Shown one piece after another: positions 45,190-57,600 of a stretch of 64,000 nucleotides of DNA; within the stretch, counting starts at the first letter, position 1; the number at the start of each line of letters is the position of its first letter. Under the pieces are notes generated by a model that saw nothing but the letters and a program-made list of their open reading frames with translations, was not told the origin of the DNA and did no database searches. This DNA is from Zhengitettix transpicula (lineage: Eukaryota; Arthropoda; Insecta; Orthoptera; Tetrigidae): positions 180,930,246 to 180,994,245 of the forward strand of contig CM073590.1 of assembly GCA_037074705.1 (NCBI GenBank). The letters are read 5' to 3'. The position numbers and the translations under genes are program-made.

Positions 45190-48100
45190 CACAGTGAAAA
45201 ATTAATCCTTTGTTAGTGGGAACCAACATATCCAATGTGCCATAGAGGGCGAAATCTTATATCACATTTTAGAAAACGGTATGACTAATATTAATAACTC
45301 AAAATCGCATCCCAACTCATCACTTACTACCTACATTTACAAACTATTATAAACTATAATATAGGTATATTTATCTGATTTAATATAATTATAAATGAAT
45401 AAACCAGCCAAATTTGTCAGAAATATATCTGTAACTGTATTTTAGATCATTACTTAATTATAGTAAATTATTCTGTTTCTTCGGAGGAGATGAGAGTAAG
45501 AGGAGACAGGATGTAAGCAGAGTCGAACGGATGGTCGTGACAACCACTGTTTGCATTACCTCATCTTATGTGGTATCTCCTTGCATTTTGCTTCTGGCGT
45601 GGGAATGCAAGTCTACATTAAATCTTACGATGTTTTAAATATTGGCAGCCATTTTTCAATTATAATTGGATCCCCATATATGGAAGTTCTGTCCCCTCCT
45701 CGCGATGCTCCGAAAAATAGGCAGTCACTCTCCGACACTCGACCATGGCAAAGGCTATCCCTCTATATCCCGAGAGAATTTCATCCACTATTTACACCAG
45801 GAAAACCTTCGGTTGACAATCCCCTATATCATTCGGCGAACCATGAGGAATGGATTCTCAGAGACTTTGTAACACCTAAGTGAACGTAGTTTTGAACAGT
45901 TGCAGTTTTTACGTTTACATAAGTGTAAAGCCCCATTAATATAATGTACTAGATTTTTAGCCTGCCACCTACATTGTGTGCCGACTTGGTGGGGATATGG
46001 TTCGAGGCAGCTACGAGTGCGACGTCTTAACAACAACGGTCTTCTCGACAGGAAGGGCCGCTGACCCAAGTTTGAGTAGGCCTACTGTGTGTGGAAATTT
46101 GGACGATGAAATTGGGCAATAGGTGACAGCTCGTGAGTTTTTTAAGTTATATGCTACATTACCCCAAGCAACCATTTTTACGTGAATAACTATGTAAAAT
46201 AATAAACCTACATGAGTGATAGTGTTACCAATACTCCGACTCCACACAAAATATGTTATATTTATAATTTCCAATAGTGTCTAATTTTTAAACACGAAAT
46301 AATTTAGTATTTCTAACGCTAAAGTACTTTCCCTCGGTAAATATTTTAAATAATGTTGATTTTTGGAACAAGCCACTGAGACGTGTTGAATGCATGGTCG
46401 TGAGGTAGATTTTCGCACTATTATATCTCATAAGTATTGTTTTCTTTAAATTAACCTTTCATTGTGATTTTTTTTATTTTACAAAAAATGCACAATTATT
46501 ATTTTTGCTTTGAAAATATAAACTATTTTAAAATAAAATTTGTAATTACTGAATAGTTCAAATTTATTTCGATTTAATTGCTTAAGCCGCCTGATGCGCC
46601 CCCTGTCATTTCACGGCATGACCCTGTTTGGAGTGCTGTCAGATTTGTAGCTCATAAAGGAGGAAATTTGTTGAGCTTTATGGGTGGCGCAGGAGGTGAA
46701 AGGTGTATTATGCATGCGAAGTTGTCATCAAAGTGCCAGATCCGGTGCTCAGAAGCTAGGAGCACTTACGTGGCCATCTGGCTGCTTAGCGGGAGCGCAT
46801 GTGACGCAAAGCCGGCAGTTTAAAGTCTTCAATATTGAGGCAGAAATTCTCACCGATAAAACATAATTAAAATTGAGAAAAATGTTGCTTACTAAATTAA
46901 TTTATGTGCAGTAACACGACATCACATATGCACCAGCCGTTTTAAAGAGAAGAGCACAACGAATTTCTCCCTATTTTCATATTTTTACACGGTGAGTCTT
47001 GTCCCGGCGAGCGAACGGATGTTTGTGTGCGTGAGACAAGTTCTCGTCAAATCAGTCCCCCGACAAGGAAAACTTAGTTCCTAACATGAGCTGTTTATGC
47101 GACTGTAAATATATCAATTTAAAAATATATATTGAAAAAGGTTGTAGAGTCCAATATAACAGGTAAAGCTAAAGAAAAACTCCTTCCGAGATTAAAAATG
47201 AATACGTGGGAAGTTGCTAAGAAGAAAATTATCTGACTAGATGAACTTTAGACTATCAAGCGTCCATTTCATTTACTATTAAGCACAGACCAAATGAAAC
47301 TGTTTGCAAACGGGCTGCTATGACAGATAAATTTAATGGGATGTTCAGTGTAGCATGAGAAAATCTGAGCAAAAAGTTAATGTTCCAGGTAACACGTAAG
47401 TCAGAGGAGGGCAGGAACTAATAGGAAAATTAATGAAAGTGGTTTATGAGTCATGTCTCCATGACGTAGGAATTAGTTATCTGATTAAAGTGCAAAAAGA
47501 GAATATTAGTTTTCAATAAATTTGAAAGAGCATTACAAAAGGGAATTGGAATAAAAAGCAGAGAATCTAAAACTGGTGGAAGAGACAGTTTTTACGTAGG
47601 CTAAAGAAAATAAAATGTAGGTATATATCCTGAAGTAAGTTCATCGCGAAATAAAATTCGAGACGGCGAAATAAAAAGAGAGTGTCAGAAAAACAAAGAC
47701 ACTATGTTTCACTTCGGAGCAAATTGCCATATGGTAAATTATTGAAAAAATAACAACACTCTAAACCATCAATCGGAGCGTTTTAAAAAGCACTCGTGGT
47801 TAAAAAAACGCTTAGCCAACCTGAAATTTTTTGGACATTCCTGAGTGGCAATATCCATTCCTGTATGATCAAAGATTGAAGTCTTTCCCGGTGTAGTTGT
47901 TCAATAAATAGTTCCTGTAGACTGTAAAAATCAAACACATTAAAAATAGAGTATTTGCAAATAAAGGGAATAATGTAATCCCATATTGTTGGTATCATAG
48001 GTCAGAAGAGATAAGCTTTACTGCGGATACACAAAATCTTACAGGTAAAGTGAAATATAAGCCGATTGCTATACGTAATATTAACAACCTTTGAAAAATC

Positions 48101-48940
48101 TTCCGGAAGAAGAAAATGTAGAACCTGGAACAGGTTGTGCTGGGGCATGTACAGTGAAAAGCACTTGTGTGGAGTTCGCAATTAGTGTATCAGCCGTAAA
48201 GGTTAAGTGGGCGATAGTAATACTACGTGGTAAACAGGAATAATTAATGGGACTTCAAGAATAGTGCGGGATTTCAATCCAAATCGATTTAAAAAAATTG
48301 TTCACAATCAAGATCAAGGAGTAGAATAGGATCCTCCGGCTGTAGACTACATCCGAAAAGAGAATTTGCAACAATGATTTCGTTATTGAGTGGAAATGAA
48401 GTCTGATCACTTGATTAATTGGACAAGGATCTTACGTTCACCACACCAACTTGCCCACCTGTCATGCCTTGTATATCAAAAGCTTGAATTTTTCTCTGAC
48501 GTTAATGGAAACTTCGCCATCTTCAAAGTCTTCATTTCTCAGTTTTTCTCTGAAAACCCTTTTACTCTCGGGTTGCATCTTCAGCGACCATAGAATTGAT
48601 TATTATCCTCTCAGCCAAATTCTAGGTCTCATATATACGGAATCCAGTGAAAATTTGTAACGCTTTGCTAGTATAATAGTCAAAGATAACATTTAAAAGT
48701 GTATGTTACAAATAATGGGAAAAACAGGAAATTCATTGTTTGTCACCCTTCTTATGACAATGGAAAACGTAAAAGAAGAACAGGTACTCTAATATTATGT
48801 AATTACGAAATTACGTAGAGGATTAGATCTAATACTAGATCAAGAGGTTTTAGCTAACAGTAGATTAATTTAAATGAGTACAAATATTGTTCATCTCTTT
48901 AGTGAAAGTACTGAAAATATAAAACTAAAGGAAAAGGACT
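45190..48940. other. Unrecognised interval
   Basis: No host exon or TE motif could be identified. An open frame at 45551-45883 (110 residues) and GC-richer patches at 45960-46100 and 46580-46830 are probably parts of unclassified repeats; their predicted peptides match nothing I know. Confidence 0.3.
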
Positions 48941-48943
48941 AAC

Positions 48944-49090
48944 GATGATCGAGAGCGAATTAATAGGCTTGCTATAGGCGAACATCCCAGTAGAATTCTG
49001 AGAAGAAACATGGACTTGCTTGCCGGCTTAACAGTCGCAGACGTCCTTGCAAACGCGGCACCCAGGATCATAAACCGTCTACCCGGTTAA
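48944..49090 (+). other. Short unexplained coding-like segment
   Basis: A 48-codon open frame reads DDRERINRLAIGEHPSRILR and LLAGLTVADVLANAAPRIIN then RLPG and TAA. Its balanced amino-acid composition and higher GC stand out from the AT-rich surroundings, suggesting a protein-coding relic. No start or splice acceptor is evident, and I do not recognise the family. Confidence 0.3.
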
Positions 49091-49099
49091 AACATGAGT

Positions 49100-50150
49100 T
49101 GGCAGTACGGTTGTTTACGAGCCTTGAAAGAACACACGCTGCACTACGAAATTATCTGTGAATATATGTTGATCCAAAAACATTATCATTTGCAACATCT
49201 GTTTACAATAGAAATGGGCAAAACCGTTCCTTTCAGTGATCTGATCGGAGCCATTTGCTCAGACATGACTCACCACTCCATAAATATATAAATTCACCAA
49301 AATAACTCTTAGCATTGTTTACATGATTTTTCTCTTTTCATTTTCCAGCCAATTTAGCTTTATAATTTTTGAACAGAAAATTACACATCATATTTATTAA
49401 TTAAAGAAGATGTAATTATAAAAACAAAATAAATGACTACAGGGACTTTATTTTTACGATTGAGTGATTTGAATAGATTCGAATGGATTACGGTTTTCTT
49501 TTTAAGAGGATCAAAGTTTTTGTGTATAGTGCAAGATTATCCGAATATTTGTAAATTATTTAAAATACATATATGTATTATACAGGCATTATTGGTACAT
49601 AAATTTATATTGTAATTGTTATGTGACTACAAATATACAAATTATATTAATTTACAGAAGCCAGGTGAAGAAAAAAAAAGTAATTCTTCACTTAGAAAGT
49701 TTGAACGCAAAGTGAAAGAGGATTAAGAAACTCTCATTGTGTTCTTTCAACTGTCGTTTTACGATGTCCAAAATAATTATTTGCGGGCCTGTATTATCTT
49801 CATATAACAATACAATTGTGTAAATACTTTTCCAACGAGTAAGAAAATTATAAATTAAAACTCAAATTTAAAAAAATTACAGACTTATTTTACTCAAAAA
49901 ATTACAATAAAATTTTAATCTAGAAATTGCTCATTCGGTACTATGGCCCTAAAAATAAATTTGTGTAATTTTATTGTTAGCCTGCTTCTTTTGTTAGTGC
50001 ATATTTTTCCCGCTTTGGAAATGTTGCGCTCGCACGTCAATAAATTGTGCAAACCGTTTCAAAACTAACTGGAAGTTTTTTTATTTATTATTAAAAAATT
50101 AATCCGTAGATTTTACATTTGAGTTAATAAAAGTCAGTAAAAAATATAAC
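49100..50150. other. AT-rich, nothing recognised
   Basis: An open frame at 49094-49291 ends in a segment (GGCAAAACCGTTCC...GATCTGATCGG) with repeat-like appearance. No family call. Confidence 0.3.
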
Positions 50151-50164
50151 ATGGTCACTTAAAA

Positions 50165-50985
50165 CAGGTGGAAGGTCCATTGACCCTCCTACCCGAATGA
50201 TCCTGGTTGGTGTAGGTCTGAGGGGGTTGGGGTGGAATTTTAGATGTGTTTTGGTTGCCTGTAGAGTTGGTTTGATATGTAAGGGGAATGTTGGGGTATG
50301 TTTCTAGATGTTATTGAGGGAAGGTGGTCGTGGAGTATATGATAAAGTTAGGTGTCAGGAGATGCCTGAGTGCTCATGGGGGAAGATGTTATCTATAGGG
50401 ATTTTGCGTTTGAGGCGTCGGGCTGGAGGAGGACGGGGATGGGAATTGGTCTACACCAATTGGTTATTGGTTTTTGGTGTTTGATGGACGATTTGATCAG
50501 GGACGAGGTTGATTTGTTTATTTTGGTAGATATGGTGGTGATTTTAATGTTTTAATGGGTGACGGAGTTGCGAAGGAAACAGGGGGAGTTGGCTATTATG
50601 CGGAGGATCTTATTTTGTTGGGTTTGGATTTTCTAGGAGTGGATTTCCACAGTGGAACTCCAAATGGGACAGGGTTCGGTCGAATTGGTTTAATGAGGAA
50701 GAGGCATATTAATCTTTTGGTGTTTATGGATAAATTGGAGTTTCTGTTGAGTAAGGGGTATAGTGATTTTAACTTGTTTTTCATTTTTTTTGGGGGGGGG
50801 GGGTGAGATGGTTGATGTGCGCTTGCCAGGAGAGTTTGGAGTCGAGGATGAGCCCTAGGTAGGTTTTTTTTTTTGTGGAGATGAGGGAGTGTTTGAATAC
50901 TAAAGGGATTTGTTGATGGCGTCGTTTTTTTTGGAAGAATGGTATAGTAACGAATTTGGTGGGGGTTAATGCTGACCACGCGTCA
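50165..50985 (-). mobile_element. LINE family B, 5'-truncated copy 1
   Basis: Minus strand blocks LTPTKFVTIPF, KLKSLYPLLNRNSNLSINTK and LKRKIPIDNIFPHEHSGIS align in order with the better copy at 51880-53150 (there RISINPTKSVTVPF, LYPLLNRKSPLALNTK and LKRKRPIDLILPPELSGTS). Several frameshifts and homopolymer runs (G12 at about 50790) show decay. The 5' part (RT core) is missing. Confidence 0.75.
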
Positions 50986-51879
50986 AGGTAACAGGAATAA
51001 AGTGAAGTGCAGAAACTTTCCAGATTAGCAGGTCGCAGCTTCTAGGAAAATATGCCTCCAATAAATATTTATCTAGTTCAACGATAGCTTAAGATCGTCA
51101 TGAATTCTTTAAATTCCAGGATAAATGTTTTGTAATAATAAAAGTATGCCTTCTTTGGAGCTGATTTATATATTTTCATGTTTCTATTACATCATTGAGT
51201 TGGCATCAGAAGAGCTGACGCTCTTTTATTTCTAGACAGAGCTCTTTTAATCAGCTCTAGTCCCACCCCCACTGTAAAGTGCCCGCGTGCGGAGCAAGTC
51301 CTGCATACCCGCTGGGAGTAAGCAAAAATAAAAAAATTAAATTAAATAATGAATGTGAAAGAATTACGTCGAGCAAGACGAGTAGTGAACGAGATAACAT
51401 TGATAAAGAAAGGTAAGTAAAAAAAAATTCATTGTAAATTTCATCACATTCAGTGCAAATAGCGCGCTACTCTTGAAGAAGAGCTTTGCGTAAACAAAAT
51501 AATTTAGGGTATTGGTAAAATAGTGATTATTTACCTATAAACGTCGTTTAAATTTCACCTTAAAAGATTGTAAAACTTTTGAAGAGTGTGTGTTACGTTT
51601 TCTTAATGCAACGCATACTTTTTTTTATAAATATATTAATAAAATTTATCTTGCTATTATACAGTTTGGTTCATAAATTTACAAGTATTTACAATAAATA
51701 TGGTAAATATTTCACATGTTGGCTTATGGAGGTGGAGACTCCAGTGACTTTCCAGCGCTTGAGTTCTTGAGAGATCTGAGAGGTTTTGGGGGTGGATGAT
51801 GAGATGGGTGATTTGTTAATACTGTAAAGGTTGTGAGTGTTGAGTAGAGAGTGGTATAGGTGGGTTATCGGGCAGGGAG

Positions 51880-52870
51880 TATCACCACTTTTATTGGCAT
51901 AGAAAAAGCGTTCGACAAAATTCATCATCCTTCCCTTCTCTCCAAAATCAAAGATTACTTAAATGACACCCATTATAGAATACTCCTCAACTACCTCTCC
52001 AACAGAACCTTCTCCATCAAAATAAATAACCACATCTCTCAACCCCACCCCATCGCTGCAGGAGTCCCCCAAGGAAGCGTCATTGCCCCCTTCCTATACA
52101 ACATCTTCTCCCACGATATTCCACAACATCCCGCCACAAGCACAATCTTTTTCGCAGACGACATCGCCATCTCCTACCAAACCTCCTCTCTCACCTCCAA
52201 TATCCAACCTCTTCAGTCAGCGCTCAGCCACCTAGAACACTGGTCCAAACAATGGCGAATCAGCATAAATCCCACCAAATCAGTAACCGTCCCATTCACA
52301 CTATCCAAAAATCCTCCTCCGCACATCCCCCTCTATCTAAACAACGCCGAAATACCCACAAAAACAGAAACCACCTACCTAGGACTCCTCTTCGATTCAA
52401 AACTCTCTTGGAAACCCCACATTAAATACCTCCTCTCTAAAATCAACCTTAAATTCAGAACTTTATATCCTCTCCTAAACAGAAAATCCCCACTCGCCCT
52501 CAACACAAAACGCCTAGTATATCTCTCCATAATTCAACCCACCTGGTCCTACGCCTCATCCATATGGGGAGCAACAGCCAAAACCCATTCAGCCAAAATC
52601 CAAACCAAACAAAACATAATACTTCGCACCATCACTAACTCTCCCTGGTACCTAAGAAATTCCATCATCCACCACAACATTAAACTTCCCCAAGTCAACT
52701 CAATAATCACCAAATCCGTAACCTCATTAATCAAAAGCACCTTCAATCATCCCAACACCACGATCCAGCAATTCCATTGCAACCCTCCCCCACCCCCAGA
52801 CCCACGTCGCCTCAAGAGAAAACGCCCTATCGACCTCATCCTTCCCCCAGAACTCTCCGGCACCTCCTAA
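51880..52870 (+). pseudogene. Truncated ORF2 reverse transcriptase of LINE B copy 3
   Basis: About 330 residues from RT motif A to the C-terminus in a single open frame, with all visible catalytic residues (FADD) preserved. It lacks the fingers region and the endonuclease. The upstream part of the open frame (51860-51879) is host DNA read through by chance. Confidence 0.85.
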
Positions 52871-53150
52871 CCCACCCCATCCTCATACCCGCAGACCCCA
52901 CCCACCCATTCAATCCATCCCATCATATTGTACAACACCAGCGAACCCTCATAACTCAACAAAGTATGCCCCTCAGACACCCAAAGTAAAATACAAGAAA
53001 AATTTGCAAAATTATGTTAATTGCTGGATTAACTTAAGTGCCAAGTTCCCAGGTTAATTATGTACATAATTTTAATTGTATATACTCTAATATTTTATGT
53101 AACAACAAATAATCGTAAGATAAAAGTTTTGTCTAATAAATCAAAAAAAA
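51880..53150 (+). mobile_element. LINE family B, copy 3, young antisense insertion into copy 2
   Basis: A 5'-truncated insertion begins inside RT motif A (FIGIEKAFDKIHHPSLL) and ends TCTAATAAATCAAAAAAAA. The 13-bp ATCGGGCAGGGAG at 51867-51879 is repeated at 53151-53163 as a target-site duplication. The open frame runs uninterrupted to 52870 with AAGVPQGSVIAPFLYNIF, an intact FFADDIAIS catalytic box, YLGLLFDSKLSWKPHI and SYASSIWGATAK. It cannot mobilise itself because endonuclease and ORF1 are absent. Confidence 0.92.
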
Positions 53151-54009
53151 ATCGGGCAGGGAGGTTATATTGGGGTTGATAAGAAGTGGATTTGTCAGGA
53201 AGTGCCTCAGTGTTGACGCGGAAGTATAAACTCTATTGGGAGTTTGCGTTTCAGGCGGCGATGGGCGATGGCTATGTATATATTCTATGAACGGGTTTGG
53301 GTGATTTAGGCTACTTTTTATTAGAGAGGATATGGATTTGTAATTAATGTATGGATGGCAGGGATTTGGATGTTTTTGTGGATTGTAGAGTTTCTTAGGA
53401 ACCATGGAGCATTTGTAATGGTGCAAAGGATTTTGTTTTGGGTAATTAGGAGCCCCAGATAGGGCAGGCATAGGACCTGATGGGTTGGATGAGGGAGAGA
53501 TAGATTAGTTGTTTAGTATTGATTGAGAGTGGGGAATTTTTTTCAATAGTGTGTATAGGGTTTTGACTTTATTGTTAATTTGGGGGATGAGGTTATTAAT
53601 ATGGGCTTGCCGGGATAATCTTGAGATCTCAAAGGTGAGACCTAGGTAAGTTGATTTTCTTTTTGTGGGAATAAGAGTTCTATTTAGGGTGGGTAGGTTT
53701 ATTTTTATGATAAAGGGTAGGATAGAGGATTTGTAGGTGTTGATGTTGACTCTCCATTGTTAGGACCATGAGTCAATGGAATTGAGGCCACTTTGGAGTC
53801 CAGTGGTGAGGGAAGAGGTTTGGTATAGAATGGTGATGTCCGCAAATAATACAGTTTTGGTTTCGGGATGTTGAGGTAAGTCATGGATATATACGTTTAA
53901 CAGGAGGGGAGAGATGATGCATCCTTGGGGGACGCCCGCGGTAATGGAGTGAGGTTTGGGGTTGGAGTTAATTTTGACTGTGAACAGCAGATTATACATG
54001 TTGAGAAAT

Positions 54010-54445
54010 ATGCTTTTGCGACAAATGAAAATACATAGGCGATTTACTTACAGAATATTTCCGCGTCCTGTTATATTCCGATTGTGTTGAGAGTTTGGAG
54101 GCATCGCGTACGCTATACTGATCCAGACTGTAAATATTATTTCTCAAGACTTAGGTTTATCAATTCTTAAAATACCTGATTGTGCCACATATATTTCTGT
54201 TTTCGTGATAGTCGTAAAATATATTAAGTATATAGACTCGTATTGTGACAAAATAAACTCAAAATTATTTGGCAATTTCGTGAAGTACCCTTTTTGTTAT
54301 CAGTTAAAAATCCACAAGAAGAAGAGTTTGCAATATTGGCAAAATCTGCCGATTTTATAGGCGTACTGAAGAATTTATTCGTCTGCTACTTTCTCATCTT
54401 TAAATAACGCTGGGTTTAAATGCCCGACCTTGAATCGTTATCGTA
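54010..54445. other. 5' flank of the ECI2-like exons
   Basis: No exon recognised; upstream exons of the ECI2-like gene may lie here or further away. Confidence 0.3.
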
Positions 54446-54501
54446 TGTGACTAGACACTTCAATAACGTATTTTTCAACGTTACATATATTGACAACAAA
54501 T

Positions 54502-54606
54502 ATGCTATTCGATGCAAAATACAGTGGTATTAAGCTAACAGTACGGAGCAGACTTTTAGTAATAGAATTGTGCAGACCAAATAAAAGGAATGCATTAACA
54601 TCAGAT
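54502..54606 (+). CDS. ECI2-like gene, first visible exon
   Basis: Encodes the first beta strands ([20 protein letters not shown] then NKRNALTSD) and ends at donor GTCAGTATG. It was located by homology and by frame-perfect joining to the next exon. The 5' limit is uncertain: the frame stays open back to about 54450, so this could be a 3' portion of a longer exon. Confidence 0.75.
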
Positions 54607-57600
54607 GTCAGTATGCATATTCGAGTAGTTAATACTGTATTCATTTCGTGAGCTCACATTCGGTTAATAATGCAATGGAATTCTCTGAATTCAATCAATT
54701 TATACTTTCATATTATGAAAAACACTGTGCAAATGATTGATTAGATGTTTACTATTTCTGTTTATAAATTATAACGATCACAGCATTCGGCATGTAATGT
54801 ATTCTCGAAACACTTTGTTTACAGATGTATAATGAAATTCCGCAAGCCTTGAAATATGCAGCGGATAGTAAAGATATTGTTATGGTAGCAATAACTGGCT
54901 CTGGTGATTATTATAGCAGTGGGAATGATATTTCAAACTCTGCAAAATTTGTAACCGAAGATTTGTCAACAGTGGTCCACCAATCATGCAGTACTGTACA
55001 GTATGGTTGTCAGTTGATTTTAGAGATATTATATAAGTTTAAGTAACAAAAATTGAAATGGTCAGAATTTAGGGTTAGCAAACACTATTTATAATTTCTG
55101 AGTGTTATGAATATGTCCAATGGTAACTTTCTAGCTGTAAATAAAACCAATTTCTTGTTTCAGGAAATTTGTGGCTTCATTTATTGACTTCCCAAAAGTT
55201 TTAATTGCTGTTGTTAATGGTCCAGCAATAGGAATTGCTGTGACGACATTAGCTCTTTTTGATGTTGTGTATGCATCTAATAAAGTTAGTATATGATATA
55301 TATAATAATTTCTAATGAAAAATATAGAATACATTCATTGCTGGAGATTAATAAATATTATATGTGAAAGAATATCAATATATATCATATACATTTCTCA
55401 AAATAACTGATACAGACTGGAATGAAATTAATGACTTACCTGACGCTGAGGGCCAGTGTCACCATGTCAGACAGGAAACAATTCAAATTTTAGGTTGTGC
55501 TAGCTTTCATCTTCAGCAGACAAGACTGTAATAGTTTTCTCTCCCTCTCTCACCACCTTACCCCCTCTTCCCCCACCTCCCTCCTCCTCATCCATTTGGC
55601 ATAGAGTAGGGCAGTTTGCAGTTAAAGGAACGTTGTTATTTCTAATAATGGAGAAAAGTACTGAAGATTTTTCTCATTGTACAAGATTTGTTGATATAGT
55701 TTTCAAATTTCCAATTTTGGAAGATAGCAAATCTTGCCATTAAAATGTCAATTTGTGATTGAAGACAATCACGTTATTATATGCATCAGTATCTTACAAA
55801 ACTATTATTCTGATACTAACATATCTCACTTGCTAAAGTTTTCCTTTCAAGTTATGATGACAAGTAATATGAATGTACTACTTACCTTGTTTATAATTTG
55901 TTATTAGGTTTTCTAATTTTAATACAGCCAAAAGCAGCAGAGCTAATAATAAAATTAATAAAAAATCATTTAAATAAGATAAAAATATTTGTCTTATATA
56001 GATAAATTAAAAATGCAATGTACTTATTCTTATTCATATGCTACATTATTAAATTGAGAATAACATAGAAATTAATATCTGTTAAAAAATAATACTAAAT
56101 ATGACTTTTATACAGACAAACTTTAAATAGAGAAACAATAAATAAATTTTATGTTTTTGACTGTTAGAAAAATATGCCAGTCCACATCATAACATCTGAC
56201 ACTTTTAAATTTAAATTTTCTTTGTTATTGTTTCTCTATTTTTACTTTTGTCCTTAAAGTTTATAATTTTTATAAGTTTTAAATCTATTTCCTCCCACCT
56301 GTATTTGGTTTTCCTTTCTTTTGTGTATCCATTTAACCCATCTGTCATCTTCCATCCTATATACATGTCCAATCCAATTTAATCTTTGTGCTTATGAAGT
56401 TGGCAAATTTGTCCTTATACTTTATTCTCCATGTACCTCTGGCTTCTCAACTTGGTCTATATATTTTTCTCAATATCTTTCTTTCAAATACTAATAATTT
56501 TTGTTTTTCGGATTCTTTTAAAACCCTTGTTTCACTAGCATATATTGCAGCAGACCAATAAAGTTTCAGTTTGTCTGCTCCTGTTATTGATTTACTTTTA
56601 AATAAATCTTGATTGACAAAATATTCTTTATCCAAGTAGGATTCTTTCTTTAATCTCTTCTTCTATAAATGTACTATTTCTGCATAATTTAATGAAGCCA
56701 TGGTGAGTTAGGGGACACATTATGATGTGTACTAGTCATTTCAGATTAATAACATAGATCATTTTTTCAACCCAACTTTTTCAGGCAACATTTCGAACTC
56801 CATTCAGCCAGCTTGGATTGATAGCGGAAGGATGCTCATCTTATACCTTTCCCAAAATGATGGGGAAATCCAAGGCATGTAATTTGTTATCAGATAAAAT
56901 TAAAATAAAGCATATTGACTTATGCTAATTAATTTAAAGCTTATGCATATTAATTTGAGGACAATAGATGCATTTATTGCAGTGTTTAGAACAAGTCAAT
57001 TTGCAATGTGCTCATTAAAATTATAAGTTGTTAATAATTGTATAATTAATTGAGTAAAACCAAAATCAACTTCAATATTTGGTGAAAAATAAAATTCTTG
57101 TTAGCTATGATGTAATTTCACTTTTCAATAATACACTAATCTTTTTTACTCTTTTAAGTTACCAATAGTATTTTTAATGGTACTGGAAATATTTATGACT
57201 CACTTAGGATACTTGAGTATCTTAATGTACTGAGTTATTTGGCATTCTGGGAGTATTTTGACCCATATGGTACTAGCTATTAAGGTACCAGCAGTATATT
57301 TTACTAGAGATGAAACAGATTCCGAATATCCAGAGATTCTGCCAAGATTTTGTCGTAATGTGTAGATCTGAGCAAGATTGAAGAGGTCAGGTAGACACTG
57401 TGATGCCTACACTGCCTTTAGCCATCCCCGGGACAATTTCATTTTCAACATCCAAAGAAAAGCAATTGACTGTCAGAATCATTTGCAACTAAATTGCTTT
57501 GAGATGTAAACAACTCAAAACTCAAGAATTATCATTATTTAACAGCAGAAATTATTGAATTAGACAACGCACTGTTATCCATCATCGATTAAACCAGGTT

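Larger units (their letters stand above)
51740..54000 (-). mobile_element. LINE family B, copy 2, split by an antisense insertion
   Basis: The minus-strand RT fragment 54000-53164 contains ITAGVPQGCIISPLLLNVYI and VLFADITILYQTSS (catalytic box FADI, mutated). It continues to SLPD and is cut by a plus-strand LINE at 53150-51880. Beyond the insertion the same frame resumes with NPPIPLSTQHSQPLQY and a TAA at about 51817, giving the ORF2 C-terminus. It is 5'-truncated near 54000. Confidence 0.8.

Noticed and set aside
45551..45883. 110-residue open frame as a host gene
   Set aside because: No signal peptide, domain or splice context is convincing and another frame is equally open; coding origin not supported.
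50596..50979. 127-residue minus-strand open frame as a gene
   Set aside because: Its middle and start are LINE family B ORF2 C-terminal sequence in shifted frames, so it is part of a decayed LINE copy.
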